A DNA stretch of 64,000 nucleotides from Halomicrobium urmianum (GCF_020217425.1 NZ_CP084090.1:434001-498000); one strand, 5' to 3'. Positions 24,079 through 33,629 are shown, counted from the first letter of the stretch. The notes: generated by a model from the letters alone, not told the origin. Made by a program: numbers and translations.

Positions 24079-25757
24079 CAGCGATCCACCTCCCCGAGCA
24101 CGATGTCGAGGCTACCGAGCGACGCGACCATGTCGGGCACGTACTCGCCCTCGGACATCACCGGCAGCGTCTGCAGGTTCGAGAAGCAGGGACTGCGGAT
24201 CTTGAACCGGGCCGGCTTGTCCGTGCCGTCGGCGCGGATGTAGATGCCGAGTTCGCCCTTCGCGCCCTCGACGGCGCGGTACACCTCCGTGTCCGGGTCC
24301 GGCCGGAGCGTGCGCGGGACGTTGGCCTGGATGTCGCGCTCCTCTTCGGGCCAGTCCTCGAGCAGGTCGACGCACTGCTCGATGATCTTTGCCGACTCCT
24401 CGACCTCGCGCATGCGAACGAGCAGGCGCGAGAAGTTGTCGCAGCCGTCCTCGGTGATGACGTCCCACTCCAGTTCGTCGTAGTAGCCGTAGGGGTCGTC
24501 CCGGCGGAGGTCGTAGTCGATCCCCGAGCCGCGAGCGACCGGCCCCGTCGCACCGTAGTTCTTGGCCGCCTCGGGCGGGAGGACGCCGGTGTCGATGGTC
24601 CGCATCTGGAGGATCTCGTTGCCCGTGATGAGGTCGTGGTACTCGTTGAGCTTCTCCGGCAGGTCGTCGAGGAAGTCCCGGATCTTCTCGAAGAACTCCT
24701 CGCGGGGCTGGGGGACGTCCCAGGCGACCCCGCCCAGCCGGAAGTAGTTGAACATCAGCCGCTGGCCGGTCAGGTCCTCCAGGATCGACTGGACGACCTC
24801 GCGGTCGCGGACGCCGTACTGGAAGATGGCGGTGAAGTCGCCGTAGACGTCCAGCGCGAACGTGGACACCGCCAGCATGTGAGCGGCGATCCGGGAGAGC
24901 TCGGCGCCCATCGTCCGGATGACCTGGGCGTACTCGGGGACCTCGATGTCCGCGAGGTCCTCGGCCGCCCGCGCGTAGGCCCACTCGTTGAGCAGGCCCG
25001 CCGAGATGTAGTCCCAGCGGTCGGGGTAGGGCATGATCTGGTGGCGGTAGGTGCCCTGCTGGCACATCTGCTCCTCGCAGCGGTGGAGGTAGCCGATGTC
25101 CGGTTCGACGTCGGCGACCTCCTCGCCGTCCAGCACCGTCTTCAGGTGAAGGACGCCGTGGGTCGCCGGGTGGTGGGGCCCGACGTTGACGAACATCGTG
25201 TCCGGATCGTCCGGGTCCCTGTGGTCCTCCTGGATCGGGTTGGCGTGCTCGCGCAGCGGGACGATCTGGGGCTGGTCCTGATCGAAGTCCCGCCGCAGCG
25301 GGTGGCCCTGCCAGGTCTCCGGCAGGAGGATCCGCCGGAGGTCCGGGTGGTCCTCGTACTCGACGCCCAGCAGGTCGTAGGCCTCCCGCTCGTGCCAGTC
25401 GGCCGTCTCGAAGACCGGTGCCGCGGACTCCGAGACCGGCTCGCCCCTGGTCGTCGGGACGACAACAGACAGTTCCTGGGTCGGATCCTCGAACTTCTTG
25501 AGGTGGTAGATCGTCTCGAACCGGTCCTCGTACTCCTGGGCGGTGACGCAGGAGCAGTGGTCGAAGCCGGCCTGCTCCTTCAGCGTCGAGAGGACCGACT
25601 GGACGTCGTCCGGCCGGATGACGAAGCCCTCGGCGTTCAGATGCTCCTCCCGGTCGATCACCTTGTCGCCGAGCAGGGCCTCCAGCCGATCGTAGTCCAG
25701 CCCGTCCTCGGTGACGCCGACGACGTCACCGGCGGCGTCGGTGCGTTCGAGGCTCAT
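24078..25757 (-). CDS. nuoCD: Fused complex I subunit CD (559 aa)
   Basis: Residues ~1-170 correspond to NuoC (HCSCVTAQEYEDRFETIYHL, YDLLGVEYEDHPDLRRILLP) and ~185-559 to NuoD (NVGPHHPATHGVLHLKTVLD, DIGYLHRCEEQMCQ, the C-terminal IRSPCFSNL and DIVLGEVDR). NuoD keeps the quinone-site His (HPATHG) but, as in all complex I, has lost the NiFe-binding cysteines of hydrogenases. The C-D fusion is also known in some bacteria. It overlaps nuoB by four bases. Confidence 0.95.
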   Translation of the reverse strand: MSLERTDAAGDVVGVTEDGLDYDRLEALLGDKVIDREEHLNAEGFVIRPDDVQSVLSTLKEQAGFDHCSCVTAQEYEDRFETIYHLKKFEDPTQELSVVVPTTRGEPVSESAAPVFETADWHEREAYDLLGVEYEDHPDLRRILLPETWQGHPLRRDFDQDQPQIVPLREHANPIQEDHRDPDDPDTMFVNVGPHHPATHGVLHLKTVLDGEEVADVEPDIGYLHRCEEQMCQQGTYRHQIMPYPDRWDYISAGLLNEWAYARAAEDLADIEVPEYAQVIRTMGAELSRIAAHMLAVSTFALDVYGDFTAIFQYGVRDREVVQSILEDLTGQRLMFNYFRLGGVAWDVPQPREEFFEKIRDFLDDLPEKLNEYHDLITGNEILQMRTIDTGVLPPEAAKNYGATGPVARGSGIDYDLRRDDPYGYYDELEWDVITEDGCDNFSRLLVRMREVEESAKIIEQCVDLLEDWPEEERDIQANVPRTLRPDPDTEVYRAVEGAKGELGIYIRADGTDKPARFKIRSPCFSNLQTLPVMSEGEYVPDMVASLGSLDIVLGEVDR

Positions 25758-26443
25758 GGCGAATCAGCCCAGTTGTAGCGCATCACGAGGTCGTCTTCGT
25801 CGATCTGGTCCGCGAGCTTCTGGACGAGTTCGTCCTGCTCGAGGTCGCCGAACTGCTCCAGCTCGTAGGGCTTGACGGTGACGGGCGCGGACTCGCCGTT
25901 GGCGATCCGCTCCTGGAGCTTGGCGACGCCGTAGATGAGCGCCTCGGGGCGGGGCGGGCAGCCGGGGACGTGGATGTCGCAGGGGATGACCTCCTCGGCG
26001 CCCTTGACGACGTTGTAGCCCTCCTGGAAGGGACCGCCCGAGACGGTACACGAGCCCATAGAGACGACGAACTTGGGCTCGGGCATCTGGTCGTAGACGC
26101 GCTTCATCCGCGGGGCGAACTTGGAGACGATCGTCCCGGGGACGATGATCACGTCCGCCTGCCGCGGCGAGGCCCGGGGCACGCCGGCACCGAAGCGGTC
26201 CAGGTCGTGCTTGATCGCGTAGGTGTGCATCATCTCGATGCTGCAGCAGGCGATCCCGAACTGCAGCATGAACATCGACGAGCCCCGGACCCAGTTCATG
26301 AACTTGTCGAACTTGGTGAGGATGAACGGCGTCGAGCCGAACGCCTCGCGCAGCTTCGAGTTGAACCGGTTGTCCGCACCGCTGCCCATCCGGGCTTCCT
26401 GAGTAGACTGTGCGTCGCCGGGGGTCGATTGGTCACTGCTCAT
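25754..26443 (-). CDS. nuoB: Complex I subunit B, cluster N2 (229 aa)
   Basis: Binds the terminal [4Fe-4S] cluster N2 next to quinone. The four ligands are visible as the tandem pair GIACCSIEMM (~residues 65-74), GSCTVSGGPF (~130) and VPGCPPRPEAL (~160). The first ~45 residues are a polar, acidic haloarchaeal extension. Only two bases separate it from the nuoA stop. Confidence 0.96.
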   Translation of the reverse strand: MSSDQSTPGDAQSTQEARMGSGADNRFNSKLREAFGSTPFILTKFDKFMNWVRGSSMFMLQFGIACCSIEMMHTYAIKHDLDRFGAGVPRASPRQADVIIVPGTIVSKFAPRMKRVYDQMPEPKFVVSMGSCTVSGGPFQEGYNVVKGAEEVIPCDIHVPGCPPRPEALIYGVAKLQERIANGESAPVTVKPYELEQFGDLEQDELVQKLADQIDEDDLVMRYNWADSP

Positions 26444-26445
26444 GA

Positions 26446-26853
26446 TTAGTGTTCAGCCTGCCGAGTGGCGCGCGGGCTGCGAATCCACTTGACGGCGCCG
26501 TTGCGCCAGGCCCACCCGAGACCGAGAGCGAGCATCCCGAGGAACCCGAGCATGGGATACAGCGCACGCGCGAGACCGACCTGCGCGACGGCGTCTCCGT
26601 AGATGACCGTCCACGGGAAGATCAGGACGGTCTCGATGTCGAAGACGAGGAACAGCAGCGCGACCATGTAGTACTGGATGTTGAACTTGATGCGTCGGCT
26701 GCTGCCGGTCGGGATCTCGCCGCTCTCGTAGGTGGCGCGTTTCCCTTGTTCAGGCACGGTCGGCCGGAGGAGGTACGATACCGACATCATAGTCACCGGT
26801 ATCGCGATCCCCACCAGCGCGAGCGCGCCGATTGCGATCCATGAATTAGTCAT
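26446..26853 (-). CDS. nuoA: Complex I subunit A (135 aa)
   Basis: First gene of the operon. Three TM helices, with the conserved KRATYESGEIPTGSSRRIKF loop and LLFLVFDIETVLIFPW (acidic residues near the quinone channel). Length ~130 is usual. The TATA-like element ~40 bp upstream is the best promoter in this region, so the whole 11-gene cluster is probably transcribed from here. No nuoE, nuoF or nuoG is present, so electrons should enter from a donor other than NADH dehydrogenase subunits, as in other archaea. Confidence 0.95.
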   Translation of the reverse strand: MTNSWIAIGALALVGIAIPVTMMSVSYLLRPTVPEQGKRATYESGEIPTGSSRRIKFNIQYYMVALLFLVFDIETVLIFPWTVIYGDAVAQVGLARALYPMLGFLGMLALGLGWAWRNGAVKWIRSPRATRQAEH

Positions 26854-26892
26854 TCGAGAGTCTCCTATCGTGCGACGATTGCGACCGGTGGC

Positions 26893-26899
26893 ATATAAG
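26893..26899 (-). promoter_or_regulatory. TATA-like promoter element of the nuo operon
   Basis: On the minus strand CTTATATG lies 40-46 bases ahead of the nuoA ATG, in an otherwise GC-rich gap. Position and sequence fit an archaeal TATA box. Confidence 0.55.
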
Positions 26900-27027
26900 G
26901 GTTGATTCTTTCGATTCTCGGGGGTTCGTCGGTCGTCGCTCCGATACCATATCTCGGGGCCGCGACCGCAAAAACCCTCGCTCGCACCGGGTCGAACCGG
27001 TCCGAAGCCGGCGTCGCTCCGGCGGTC

Positions 27028-27675
27028 TCAGTCCCAGTACGCCGCTTTGAATCCCGGCGTCCCCAGCTCGTGGAGGTCCCGGGAGGCCTCTCCGACCCCC
27101 TCCTGGAGGCCGTCGTGGTACTCGACCAGTCGCTCGCGCAGTTCCGGGTGCTCACGGGAGAGGATCTGGGCCGCGGTCAGCGCGGCGTTGAACGACTTGC
27201 CCGCGTCGACCGCCGTGATCGGCGCGCCCTGGGGCATCCCGATCACCGAGTCGACGGACTTCTCCTGGACCGGCACGCCGATGACCGGCAGCGGGTACGC
27301 GATGGAGGCGGTCATGTTCGGCAGGTCCGCGCTCTTGCCGCCCGCGCCCGCGACGATCACGTCGAGCCCGCGGTCCGCGGCGGTCTCCGCGTAGGCGTAC
27401 ATGAGCTCGGGCGTCCGGTGTGCCGAGACGACGAACGTCTCGAAGGTGAACCGCGCCTCTGGCGGGTCCTCGTAGTCAGTCTGTTCCGTGAAGCCGAGTT
27501 CCTCCGCGAGCGCGGCGTACGCGCCCGGCCGCTTTCCCTTCCCGCCGGCCATCGTCGGGAGGTCCGAGTCCGATCCCATGATGATCCCGACGTCCGGCGT
27601 CTCCTCGTCGGGCAGATCCATCTCGGCCTGCTCGCGCAGCTGGTCGATCAGCGACTGCACGGAGTCTGCGGTCAT
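27028..27675 (-). CDS. purE: N5-carboxyaminoimidazole ribonucleotide mutase (PurE), 215 aa
   Basis: Catalyses N5-CAIR to CAIR in de novo purine synthesis, after PurK. Motifs: VGIIMGSDSDLPTM (~residues 28-41), VVSAHRTPELMYAYA (substrate His) and VIVAGAGGKSADLPNM, followed by PVIGVPVQEK and the GMPQGAPITAV loop. ATG 27675 is chosen, since the 40 residues upstream are basic and overlap purK's flank. The first ~25 residues (DSVQSLIDQLREQAEM) are a short helical haloarchaeal extension. purK lies 53 bp upstream on the same strand, forming a purK-purE operon. Confidence 0.95.
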   Translation of the reverse strand: MTADSVQSLIDQLREQAEMDLPDEETPDVGIIMGSDSDLPTMAGGKGKRPGAYAALAEELGFTEQTDYEDPPEARFTFETFVVSAHRTPELMYAYAETAADRGLDVIVAGAGGKSADLPNMTASIAYPLPVIGVPVQEKSVDSVIGMPQGAPITAVDAGKSFNAALTAAQILSREHPELRERLVEYHDGLQEGVGEASRDLHELGTPGFKAAYWD

Positions 27676-27727
27676 GTTCGGGCGTGCGCGGGGGGCGACT
27701 GTAAGTGTGGGCGATACGGAACGGCGG

Positions 27728-28918
27728 TCAGTTCTGGAACGTCGTCCCGTCCCGCAGCGCGCCGACCGCTTCGACCAGCTCGTCGCGGTCCGCATCGGGC
27801 TCCCCGACCAGCGTCACGTGACCCATCTTCCGCAGGCGGTACACCTCGCGCTTGCCGTACCAGTGGAGGTGCGCGCGGTCGGCCTCGAAGATGGCCTGCT
27901 CGCCCGACATGGTCGCCTCCTGTCGCTCCGCGACGTCACCGAGCAGGTTCGCCAGCGCCGTGGGTGCGCGCTGCTCGGTCGTCCCGAGCGGGCGTCCCGT
28001 CACGGCGCGGGCGTGCTGCTCGAACTGCGAGGTGTGACACCCCTCGATCGTCCAGTGGCCGGAGTTGTGCGGCCGGGGCGCGATCTCGTTGAGGAGGACC
28101 TCGTCGCCGTGCTGGAACAGTTCGATCCCGTAGACGCCCCGGCCCTCCACGACGTCGAGTACGTCGAGGGCTACCTCTCGTGCGCGCTCGCGCACGGCCT
28201 CGCCTACGCGGGCAGGGGCGACCATCTCCCGGAGGATCTCCTCGCGGTGGATCGTCTCGGTGACGGGGAAGGCGTCCTGTTTGCCGTCCCCGAGACAGCC
28301 CATGATGGCGACCTCCCGATCGAAGTCGACCATCTCCTCGACCATCGCGACGCCCTCGGGGTCCTCCGGAGTCGCGCCCTGTGCAGTGTCGACGATCTCC
28401 GCGAACGCCTCTGCGACGTCGTCGGGCGACTCGACGGGGACGTTCCCGCGGCCGTCGTAGCCGCCGCGGCGCGCCTTCACCATTGCGGGGTAGCCCAGTT
28501 CTTCGCAGGCCCCTCGGAGGTCGGCCTCGCTGTCGACCCGGCGGAACTCGGGGACCGGAACGCCCGCCTCGGCGAGTTCCCGCTTCTGGACGAGCTTGTC
28601 CTGGATCAGCCGCAGCGTGTCCGGCTTCGGGTGGACGGGAGTCCCGGTCTCCTCGCTGACCCGCTCCAGGGCGTCCGGGTCGGCGAGTTCGATCTCGAAC
28701 GTGAGGTAATCGGAGCGCTCGGCGAGGCCGCGGATGGTCGCCTCGTCGTCGAAGTCGCCGGTCAGCGCGTCGCGGGCGACCGGCCCCGCCGGCGGGTCGG
28801 GCGTCGGGTCGGTGACGACCACCTCGATGCCGAGCGGCGCGGCCGCCTCGGCGAGCATCCGCCCGAGCTGTCCGCCGCCGACCACGCCCAGCGTCGGTCC
28901 CGGTGTGGAGAGCGTCAT
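27728..28918 (-). CDS. purK: 5-(carboxyamino)imidazole ribonucleotide synthase (PurK), 396 aa
   Basis: An ATP-grasp enzyme converting AIR, ATP and bicarbonate to N5-CAIR. The N-terminus has the dinucleotide-like GVVGGGQLGRMLAEAA, the central ATP-grasp region KARRGGYDGRGN and VEEMVDFDREVAIM, and the magnesium site LLNEIAPRPHNSGHWTIEG. Length is typical. The start at 28918 puts GVVGGGQ at residue 11; the upstream 23 codons are not acidic and are left out. It is the first gene of the purK-purE pair. Confidence 0.95.
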   Translation of the reverse strand: MTLSTPGPTLGVVGGGQLGRMLAEAAAPLGIEVVVTDPTPDPPAGPVARDALTGDFDDEATIRGLAERSDYLTFEIELADPDALERVSEETGTPVHPKPDTLRLIQDKLVQKRELAEAGVPVPEFRRVDSEADLRGACEELGYPAMVKARRGGYDGRGNVPVESPDDVAEAFAEIVDTAQGATPEDPEGVAMVEEMVDFDREVAIMGCLGDGKQDAFPVTETIHREEILREMVAPARVGEAVRERAREVALDVLDVVEGRGVYGIELFQHGDEVLLNEIAPRPHNSGHWTIEGCHTSQFEQHARAVTGRPLGTTEQRAPTALANLLGDVAERQEATMSGEQAIFEADRAHLHWYGKREVYRLRKMGHVTLVGEPDADRDELVEAVGALRDGTTFQN

Positions 28919-28993
28919 TACCGGAGCGTTCCCGTCGGCGCGGTTAAACGTTGCTGCACGCGCTCGATCCGCGGCTCCCGCGTCCAAGCGGTC

Positions 28994-30853
28994 TCACTCG
29001 GCGTGCGACTCGTGGACCCAGAAGGTCATCTCGGTGCCGTAGCTGCGCATCTCGTAGCTCTCGCGCTCGTAGTTCTCCGAGAGGACGTCCTCCGGGACGG
29101 TGGAGTCAGTCTTGGTGGTGATGATGACGGGCGGCTGGTCGTTGACTGCGCGGACGCTCAGGTTCTTGTCCGAGCGCTCGCACGCCACGTCGGCGTCCGC
29201 GGACGCGAAGTACCACGGCAGCGGGAGCGTGTTGAACCAGTTGCTGCACAGCGGCCGGTAGTTCAGATGTGAGGAGTTCCAGTCGGCCGGATTCTTCTCG
29301 ACCAGCGCCGACCCGTCGTCGTAGCGTTCGTCCGGTTCGCCGTAGTAGAGGAGAACGTCGTTGCCACCGTCCCCGTCGGCGGCGACCTCGCGGATGGTCT
29401 GTAGCTCCTCGCGGGGGGTGTCGCCGGGCTGAGCGTACTGGACGAGCGTGTTCGAGTCGGACTGGTCGTTCACGTACACGGCCGGTGCGCCGAAGACGGC
29501 GAACTGCGCGAGGAGCACAAGAAGGACGGCCGCTGCGGCACCGACGCCGACGCGGTCGTCGGCCGCCAGCGCCTCGCGCCCCCAGTCGACGACCCGAGCC
29601 AGGCCGACGGCGGCGGGGATCGACAGCGGGACCAGCGCGTGGACGACGATCCAGGCGCCGAAGATGTCCGTTCCCAGCGGGTAGCCCAGCACCGAGACGA
29701 ACCCGCCGTAGGCGGCGAACATGACGAGGTTGCGCGAGCGGGCGCGCCCGTAGCGCTCGTAGATGAACCCGAGGACGGCGAAGACCGACAGCGCGGCCGC
29801 GCGCGTGCCCATGACCTCGACGTAGCGGCCGAGGAACTCGGCGTATACCGAGGTCAGAGACTCGTCGTCCCCGGCCTCGTCGGCCTGCGTGATCCAGGTA
29901 CCGAACTGGTCGACGACCCGGTCGGTCGTCTCGGAGACAAGCGTCGGGAACTGGACCGGATTCGCGACTGCCTCCCAGAAGCCGAGCGTCGTCGCGGGGT
30001 CGGCCGGTGGGTACTCCAGCCCGGCGACGCCGGCCCCGCGGGGCGCGTAGAAGAACAGCGAGAGCAAGAGGAACAGCACGCCGGCCACGACGAGGTGGAA
30101 CGCGTAGTCCACGACGCGGGCGCGGACGGCCACGGGCGCCTGACTGGTCCACTCGCGCGCCGCCGACACCTTGCTCCGGAGCAGGCCGGCGCCGCTGCCG
30201 TGCTCCCGCGGGCGATACAGCGCCTGGTCGACGAGCAGCCCGGCGGCGCCGATCCAGGTCGCGACGTAGATGATCGCGTTTTCCTTGGAAGCGAAGCCGG
30301 CGGCCATCAGCGCGGCAGCGGCGTAGACGTAGCGGAAGCGGCGCGTGTCGTAGAACCGGACGAACATTCCGAACGCGGCGAACATGAAGGTCGCGACCAG
30401 CAGGTCGCTGCGCATGAACCGCGAGTAGTACAGCAGGACGGGGTTCAGCGCGAGGAACAGCGCCATCACGGCCATCTCGATCCGGCGGAGGTGCTCGCGG
30501 AAGAGCAGCGCAGTCAGCGGGAGCAGGCCGCCGACGATCGCCACCGGCAGGCGCATCGTGAAGTCGTTTGCCCCCAGGATCGGGAACAGCCAGCGGTTGA
30601 CGTGCTGGATGAACGGACCGTGGATGATCCGCCGGTAGGCGAACGACCCCGTCTCCTGGTAGTAGACGATCCAGTACCCCACCCGCCCCTCGTCCCAGTG
30701 GGCGATCCTGTCGCCCAGCAGGACGAACCGGAGGGCGAGCCCGAAGACCGTGATCGCGACTACGAGCCCCGTCGCGGTGAGGGCGTGCTGTCGCGCCCAC
30801 GCGCGAGGCTCAGAGCGTATGCGCGGCCGCTCGTGACTGCCGGGCGATGCCAT
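28994..30853 (-). CDS. Agl23-like multi-pass membrane protein (TIGR03663 type), 619 aa
   Basis: A GT-C-fold-like protein with ~12 TM helices. It has the luminal acidic motif HWDEGRVGYW (~residues 53-62) and RIIHGPFIQHVNRW, which are the signature region of the archaeal TIGR03663 family, called flippase activity-associated Agl23 in N-glycosylation studies. The C-terminal ~140 residues are an extracellular soluble domain (YYGEPDERYDDGSALV, NWFNTLPLPWYF). It probably takes part in S-layer or lipid-linked oligosaccharide assembly. No other glycosylation genes lie beside it, so its exact role is open. ATG 30853 follows an AT-richer stretch and is the only sensible start. Confidence 0.82.
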   Translation of the reverse strand: MASPGSHERPRIRSEPRAWARQHALTATGLVVAITVFGLALRFVLLGDRIAHWDEGRVGYWIVYYQETGSFAYRRIIHGPFIQHVNRWLFPILGANDFTMRLPVAIVGGLLPLTALLFREHLRRIEMAVMALFLALNPVLLYYSRFMRSDLLVATFMFAAFGMFVRFYDTRRFRYVYAAAALMAAGFASKENAIIYVATWIGAAGLLVDQALYRPREHGSGAGLLRSKVSAAREWTSQAPVAVRARVVDYAFHLVVAGVLFLLLSLFFYAPRGAGVAGLEYPPADPATTLGFWEAVANPVQFPTLVSETTDRVVDQFGTWITQADEAGDDESLTSVYAEFLGRYVEVMGTRAAALSVFAVLGFIYERYGRARSRNLVMFAAYGGFVSVLGYPLGTDIFGAWIVVHALVPLSIPAAVGLARVVDWGREALAADDRVGVGAAAAVLLVLLAQFAVFGAPAVYVNDQSDSNTLVQYAQPGDTPREELQTIREVAADGDGGNDVLLYYGEPDERYDDGSALVEKNPADWNSSHLNYRPLCSNWFNTLPLPWYFASADADVACERSDKNLSVRAVNDQPPVIITTKTDSTVPEDVLSENYERESYEMRSYGTEMTFWVHESHAE

Positions 30854-31093
30854 TACCCTCAGTGGGGCGGGCGGGATTTAGAATTCTTGTGGTCGCTCCG
30901 ATCGCGATCGGAACGGCGGCCGGCCACGCGATCGTGGTATTTGCTGGTCCATGATTACATTCAACATATCTTGGTGGTATTAAATGGCGAGAACCCGCCC
31001 CGCGGGGCCTGGGGCGACCGATCGCCGGAGCCGGTGGCCTCCGGAGCGGCGGACAACGGTAGTTCTTTTAGCGCCGGACCCCGCCGGTCGAAT

Positions 31094-31504
31094 ATGGTGC
31101 AGCTCGGGCTGGTGATCGCCCAGTACGACAAACACGGCGAGGTGATCGACGCGATGGAGCGGTCGGCCAGGGAGGCCGCCGACGAGCGCGGCGCAGAGGT
31201 CGCCGCGACCCTGGAGGTGCCGGGGGCGTACGACGCGCCGCTGGCGGCCGACCGGCTGGCCCGCCGCGACGACGTCGACGCCGTGGCCGCGCTGGGCGCC
31301 ATCGTCAGCGGCGACACCGACCACGATCAGGTGATCGGTGCGGCCGCCGCCCAGGGGCTGACGGACGTCAGCTTAGAGCGGGACACGCCGGTCACGCTGG
31401 GCATCGTCGGCCCGGGCATGAGCCAGGCCGAGGCCGAGGCGCGCACCGACAAGGGCGGCGAGGCCGTCAACAGCGCCGTCGACCTCGCCGAGGAACTGCC
31501 GTGA
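31094..31504 (+). CDS. ribH: 6,7-dimethyl-8-ribityllumazine synthase (136 aa)
   Basis: Penultimate step of riboflavin synthesis, condensing 5-amino-6-ribitylaminouracil with dihydroxybutanone phosphate. The family pattern is visible: LVIAQYDKH at the N-terminus, TLEVPGAYDAPLAA (PGA loop), ALGAIVSGDTDHDQVI (catalytic His region) and TPVTLGIVGPGMSQAEAEAR near the end. Length 136 is normal for archaeal RibH. Its stop overlaps a GTG that could start the following aminotransferase gene, so the two are likely co-transcribed. An FAD synthase gene lies 1.2 kb further on in the opposite direction. Confidence 0.93.
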   Translation: MVQLGLVIAQYDKHGEVIDAMERSAREAADERGAEVAATLEVPGAYDAPLAADRLARRDDVDAVAALGAIVSGDTDHDQVIGAAAAQGLTDVSLERDTPVTLGIVGPGMSQAEAEARTDKGGEAVNSAVDLAEELP

Positions 31505-31527
31505 ACGAACCTGCGGAGGACACGACC

Positions 31528-32688
31528 ATGAACCTGGACTTCTCAGACCGCGTCGGACGAGTGGAACCGAGCGCGACGCTCGCGATCAGCAACACGGCCG
31601 CGGAACTCGAGGCCGACGGCGTCGACGTCGTCGACCTGAGCGTCGGCGAACCGGACTTCGACACGCCCCAGAACATCAAGGACGCCGCCGAGGAGGCCCT
31701 GGAGGCGGGCCACACCGGCTACACGTCCACGCCGGGCATCCCCGCGCTGCGGGAGGCCATCGCCGAGAAGCTCCACGACGACGGCCTCATCCAGTACGAG
31801 GCCGAGAACGTCGTGGTCACGCCCGGCGGCAAACAGGCACTCTACGAGATCATCCACACGCTGATCGACGACGGCGACGAGGTCGCCCTGCTGGACCCGG
31901 CGTGGGTCTCCTACGAGGCGATGGTGAAGCTCGCCGGCGGGTCGCTGACCCGCGTCGACACCGCGGCCCACGACCTCCAGCTGGAGCCCGCGCTGGACGA
32001 CCTCGCCGCGGCCGTCTCCGACGAGACGGAGCTGCTGGTCGTCAACTCGCCGGGCAACCCCCACGGCGCCGTCTACTCCGACGAGGCCCTGGAGGGCGTC
32101 CGCGACCTCGCCGTCGAGCACGACGTCACGGTGATCTCCGACGAGATCTACAAGGAGATTACCTACGACGGCGTCGAGGCGACGTCGCTCGGTACGATCG
32201 ACGGCATGGAGGACCGAACGATCACGGTCAACGGCTTCTCGAAGGCCTACTCCATGACCGGCTGGCGGCTGGGCTACTTCGCCGGCCCCGAGGACCTAGT
32301 CTCCGAGTCGGGCAAGATCCACGGCCACTCCGTCTCCTGCGCCGTCAACTTCGTCCAGCACGCCGGCGTCGAGGCCTTGGAGAACACCGACGAAGAAGTC
32401 GGGGAGATGGTCGAGGCCTTCGCCGAGCGCCGCGACTTCCTGCTGGACCTCTTCGAGGACCACGGCGTCCACGTCCCGGAGCCCCAGGGCGCGTTCTACA
32501 TGATGCCCGAGGTCGCCCCGGACGGCGACGACGAGGAGTGGTGCAACGCCGCCATCGAGGATGCCGCCGTCGCCACCGTCCCCGGCAGCGCCTTCGGCAC
32601 GCCGGGCTACGCGCGCATCTCCTACGCCAACAGCAAGGACCGCCTGGAGGAGGCGGTCGAACGGCTGGCCGACGAGGAGCTCATCTAG
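31528..32688 (+). CDS. Class I/II PLP aminotransferase, aspartate aminotransferase-like (386 aa)
   Basis: Fold type I aminotransferase. Visible: DLSVGEPDFDTPQNI and GYTSTPGIPALREAIA (substrate side), VVTPGGKQALYEI (PLP phosphate), NSPGNPHGAVY (Asn for PLP ring), SDEIYKEI, and the Schiff-base Lys in VNGFSKAYSMTGWRLGY. The Arg binding the substrate carboxylate is in YARISYANS. ATG 31528 is preferred; a GTG at 31501 that overlaps the ribH stop would add nine residues. Substrate cannot be read from sequence; aspartate is likely. Confidence 0.92.
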   Translation: MNLDFSDRVGRVEPSATLAISNTAAELEADGVDVVDLSVGEPDFDTPQNIKDAAEEALEAGHTGYTSTPGIPALREAIAEKLHDDGLIQYEAENVVVTPGGKQALYEIIHTLIDDGDEVALLDPAWVSYEAMVKLAGGSLTRVDTAAHDLQLEPALDDLAAAVSDETELLVVNSPGNPHGAVYSDEALEGVRDLAVEHDVTVISDEIYKEITYDGVEATSLGTIDGMEDRTITVNGFSKAYSMTGWRLGYFAGPEDLVSESGKIHGHSVSCAVNFVQHAGVEALENTDEEVGEMVEAFAERRDFLLDLFEDHGVHVPEPQGAFYMMPEVAPDGDDEEWCNAAIEDAAVATVPGSAFGTPGYARISYANSKDRLEEAVERLADEELI

Positions 32689-32709
32689 ACGCGGAATCCG
32701 TCTCCGCGA

Positions 32710-33144
32710 TCAGTCGCCGCGCTCGCGCAGCACTTTCTCGATGATCCGGGCCGTCGAGAGGAGCTCGTCCTCGTGCTCCTCCCGCGGCGACGCGGTCCTG
32801 ACCTCGCAGTCGATGCCGCGGTCGGCCAGCGCCGCCCGGATCCCGTCGGCGTCGTGGTGCTGGTCGTACCCCAGCGCGATCACGTCGGGTTCGATCTCCT
32901 CGATGGGGACGAAGATGTCCTCGGGGTGGCCCAGTCTGGCCTCGTCGACGGGGTCTAACGCCGCAATCATCTCCCGGCGCTGCTCGTCCGAGACGATGGG
33001 TTTCGGCTTGTGCGTGACGTTCTCGCTCCGGGCGACGATGACGTGGAGGCGCTCGCCCATCGCCGCGGCCTCTCGGAGGTAGTGGAGGTGGCCCGGGTGC
33101 AGGATGTCGAAGGTGCCCTGGGCGACGACGCGGTCGGTCACCAT
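32710..33144 (-). CDS. ribL: FAD synthetase / nucleotidyltransferase (RibL-like), 144 aa
   Basis: Archaeal-type FAD synthetase that adenylates FMN. It is a cytidylyltransferase-fold protein with the HxGH motif in [19 protein letters not shown] and the [18 protein letters not shown] segment, and ALGYDQHHD in place of the usual GxDQ motif. Length ~145 fits RibL. Its ATG lies inside the end of the upstream JAMM protease gene (7-bp overlap). The closeness of ribH supports a flavin cofactor role over glycerol-3-phosphate cytidylyltransferase, which shares the fold. Confidence 0.85.
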   Translation of the reverse strand: MVTDRVVAQGTFDILHPGHLHYLREAAAMGERLHVIVARSENVTHKPKPIVSDEQRREMIAALDPVDEARLGHPEDIFVPIEEIEPDVIALGYDQHHDADGIRAALADRGIDCEVRTASPREEHEDELLSTARIIEKVLRERGD

Positions 33145-33629
33145 TCGTCCTCCCGCAGCTCGCGGTCGATGTCCGTCTGGTCGAAGTCGAAGAAGGCCTC
33201 CTCGGGCGGCTCGACGTCGACGACGTCCAGGTCCATCGGCTCGCCCTCGCGGTCGAAGGCCTGCCAGTCGTCCCACCCGTAGGGCGCGCCGACGATGATG
33301 TGGACCTTGCCCTTGCCGAACGTGCCCAGGTCCGCGTCGCTGGGCCGCAACACGCCGTTGGGGTGGGAGTGGATCGATCCCGAAGCCCGCAGGTCGTTTG
33401 GCACCATGCTGGTCTTCACCGTCGCGCTCACGGGATTGGACTCCGTGCCCGGGATCACCAGCACGTCCGTCAGGACCGTGCCGTCCTCGTCGAGCCCGAG
33501 CTTCCGGGCGTCCTCGCCCCGGAGCAGCCCCATGTACTCGTCGGGGTGGGCCTCCTTCGACGCCTCGAGGGCGAACTCGAGGGCCGACTCGGCGATGCCG
33601 AGGATCCCACCCGAGCGAAACAGCCGCAT
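33138..33629 (-). CDS. JAMM/MPN+ metalloprotease (163 aa)
   Basis: A JAB/MPN domain with the full zinc-protease signature: an upstream Glu in [12 protein letters not shown] (~residue 36) and [17 protein letters not shown] (HxHP with seven residues to SxxD). Archaeal members such as HvJAMM1 remove ubiquitin-like SAMP proteins, so desampylase activity is a reasonable guess, not proven. The C-terminal ~45 residues after the domain are very acidic. It overlaps ribL by seven bases, so both are translated from one mRNA. Start ATG 33629 begins right at the domain. Confidence 0.85.
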   Translation of the reverse strand: MRLFRSGGILGIAESALEFALEASKEAHPDEYMGLLRGEDARKLGLDEDGTVLTDVLVIPGTESNPVSATVKTSMVPNDLRASGSIHSHPNGVLRPSDADLGTFGKGKVHIIVGAPYGWDDWQAFDREGEPMDLDVVDVEPPEEAFFDFDQTDIDRELREDEW

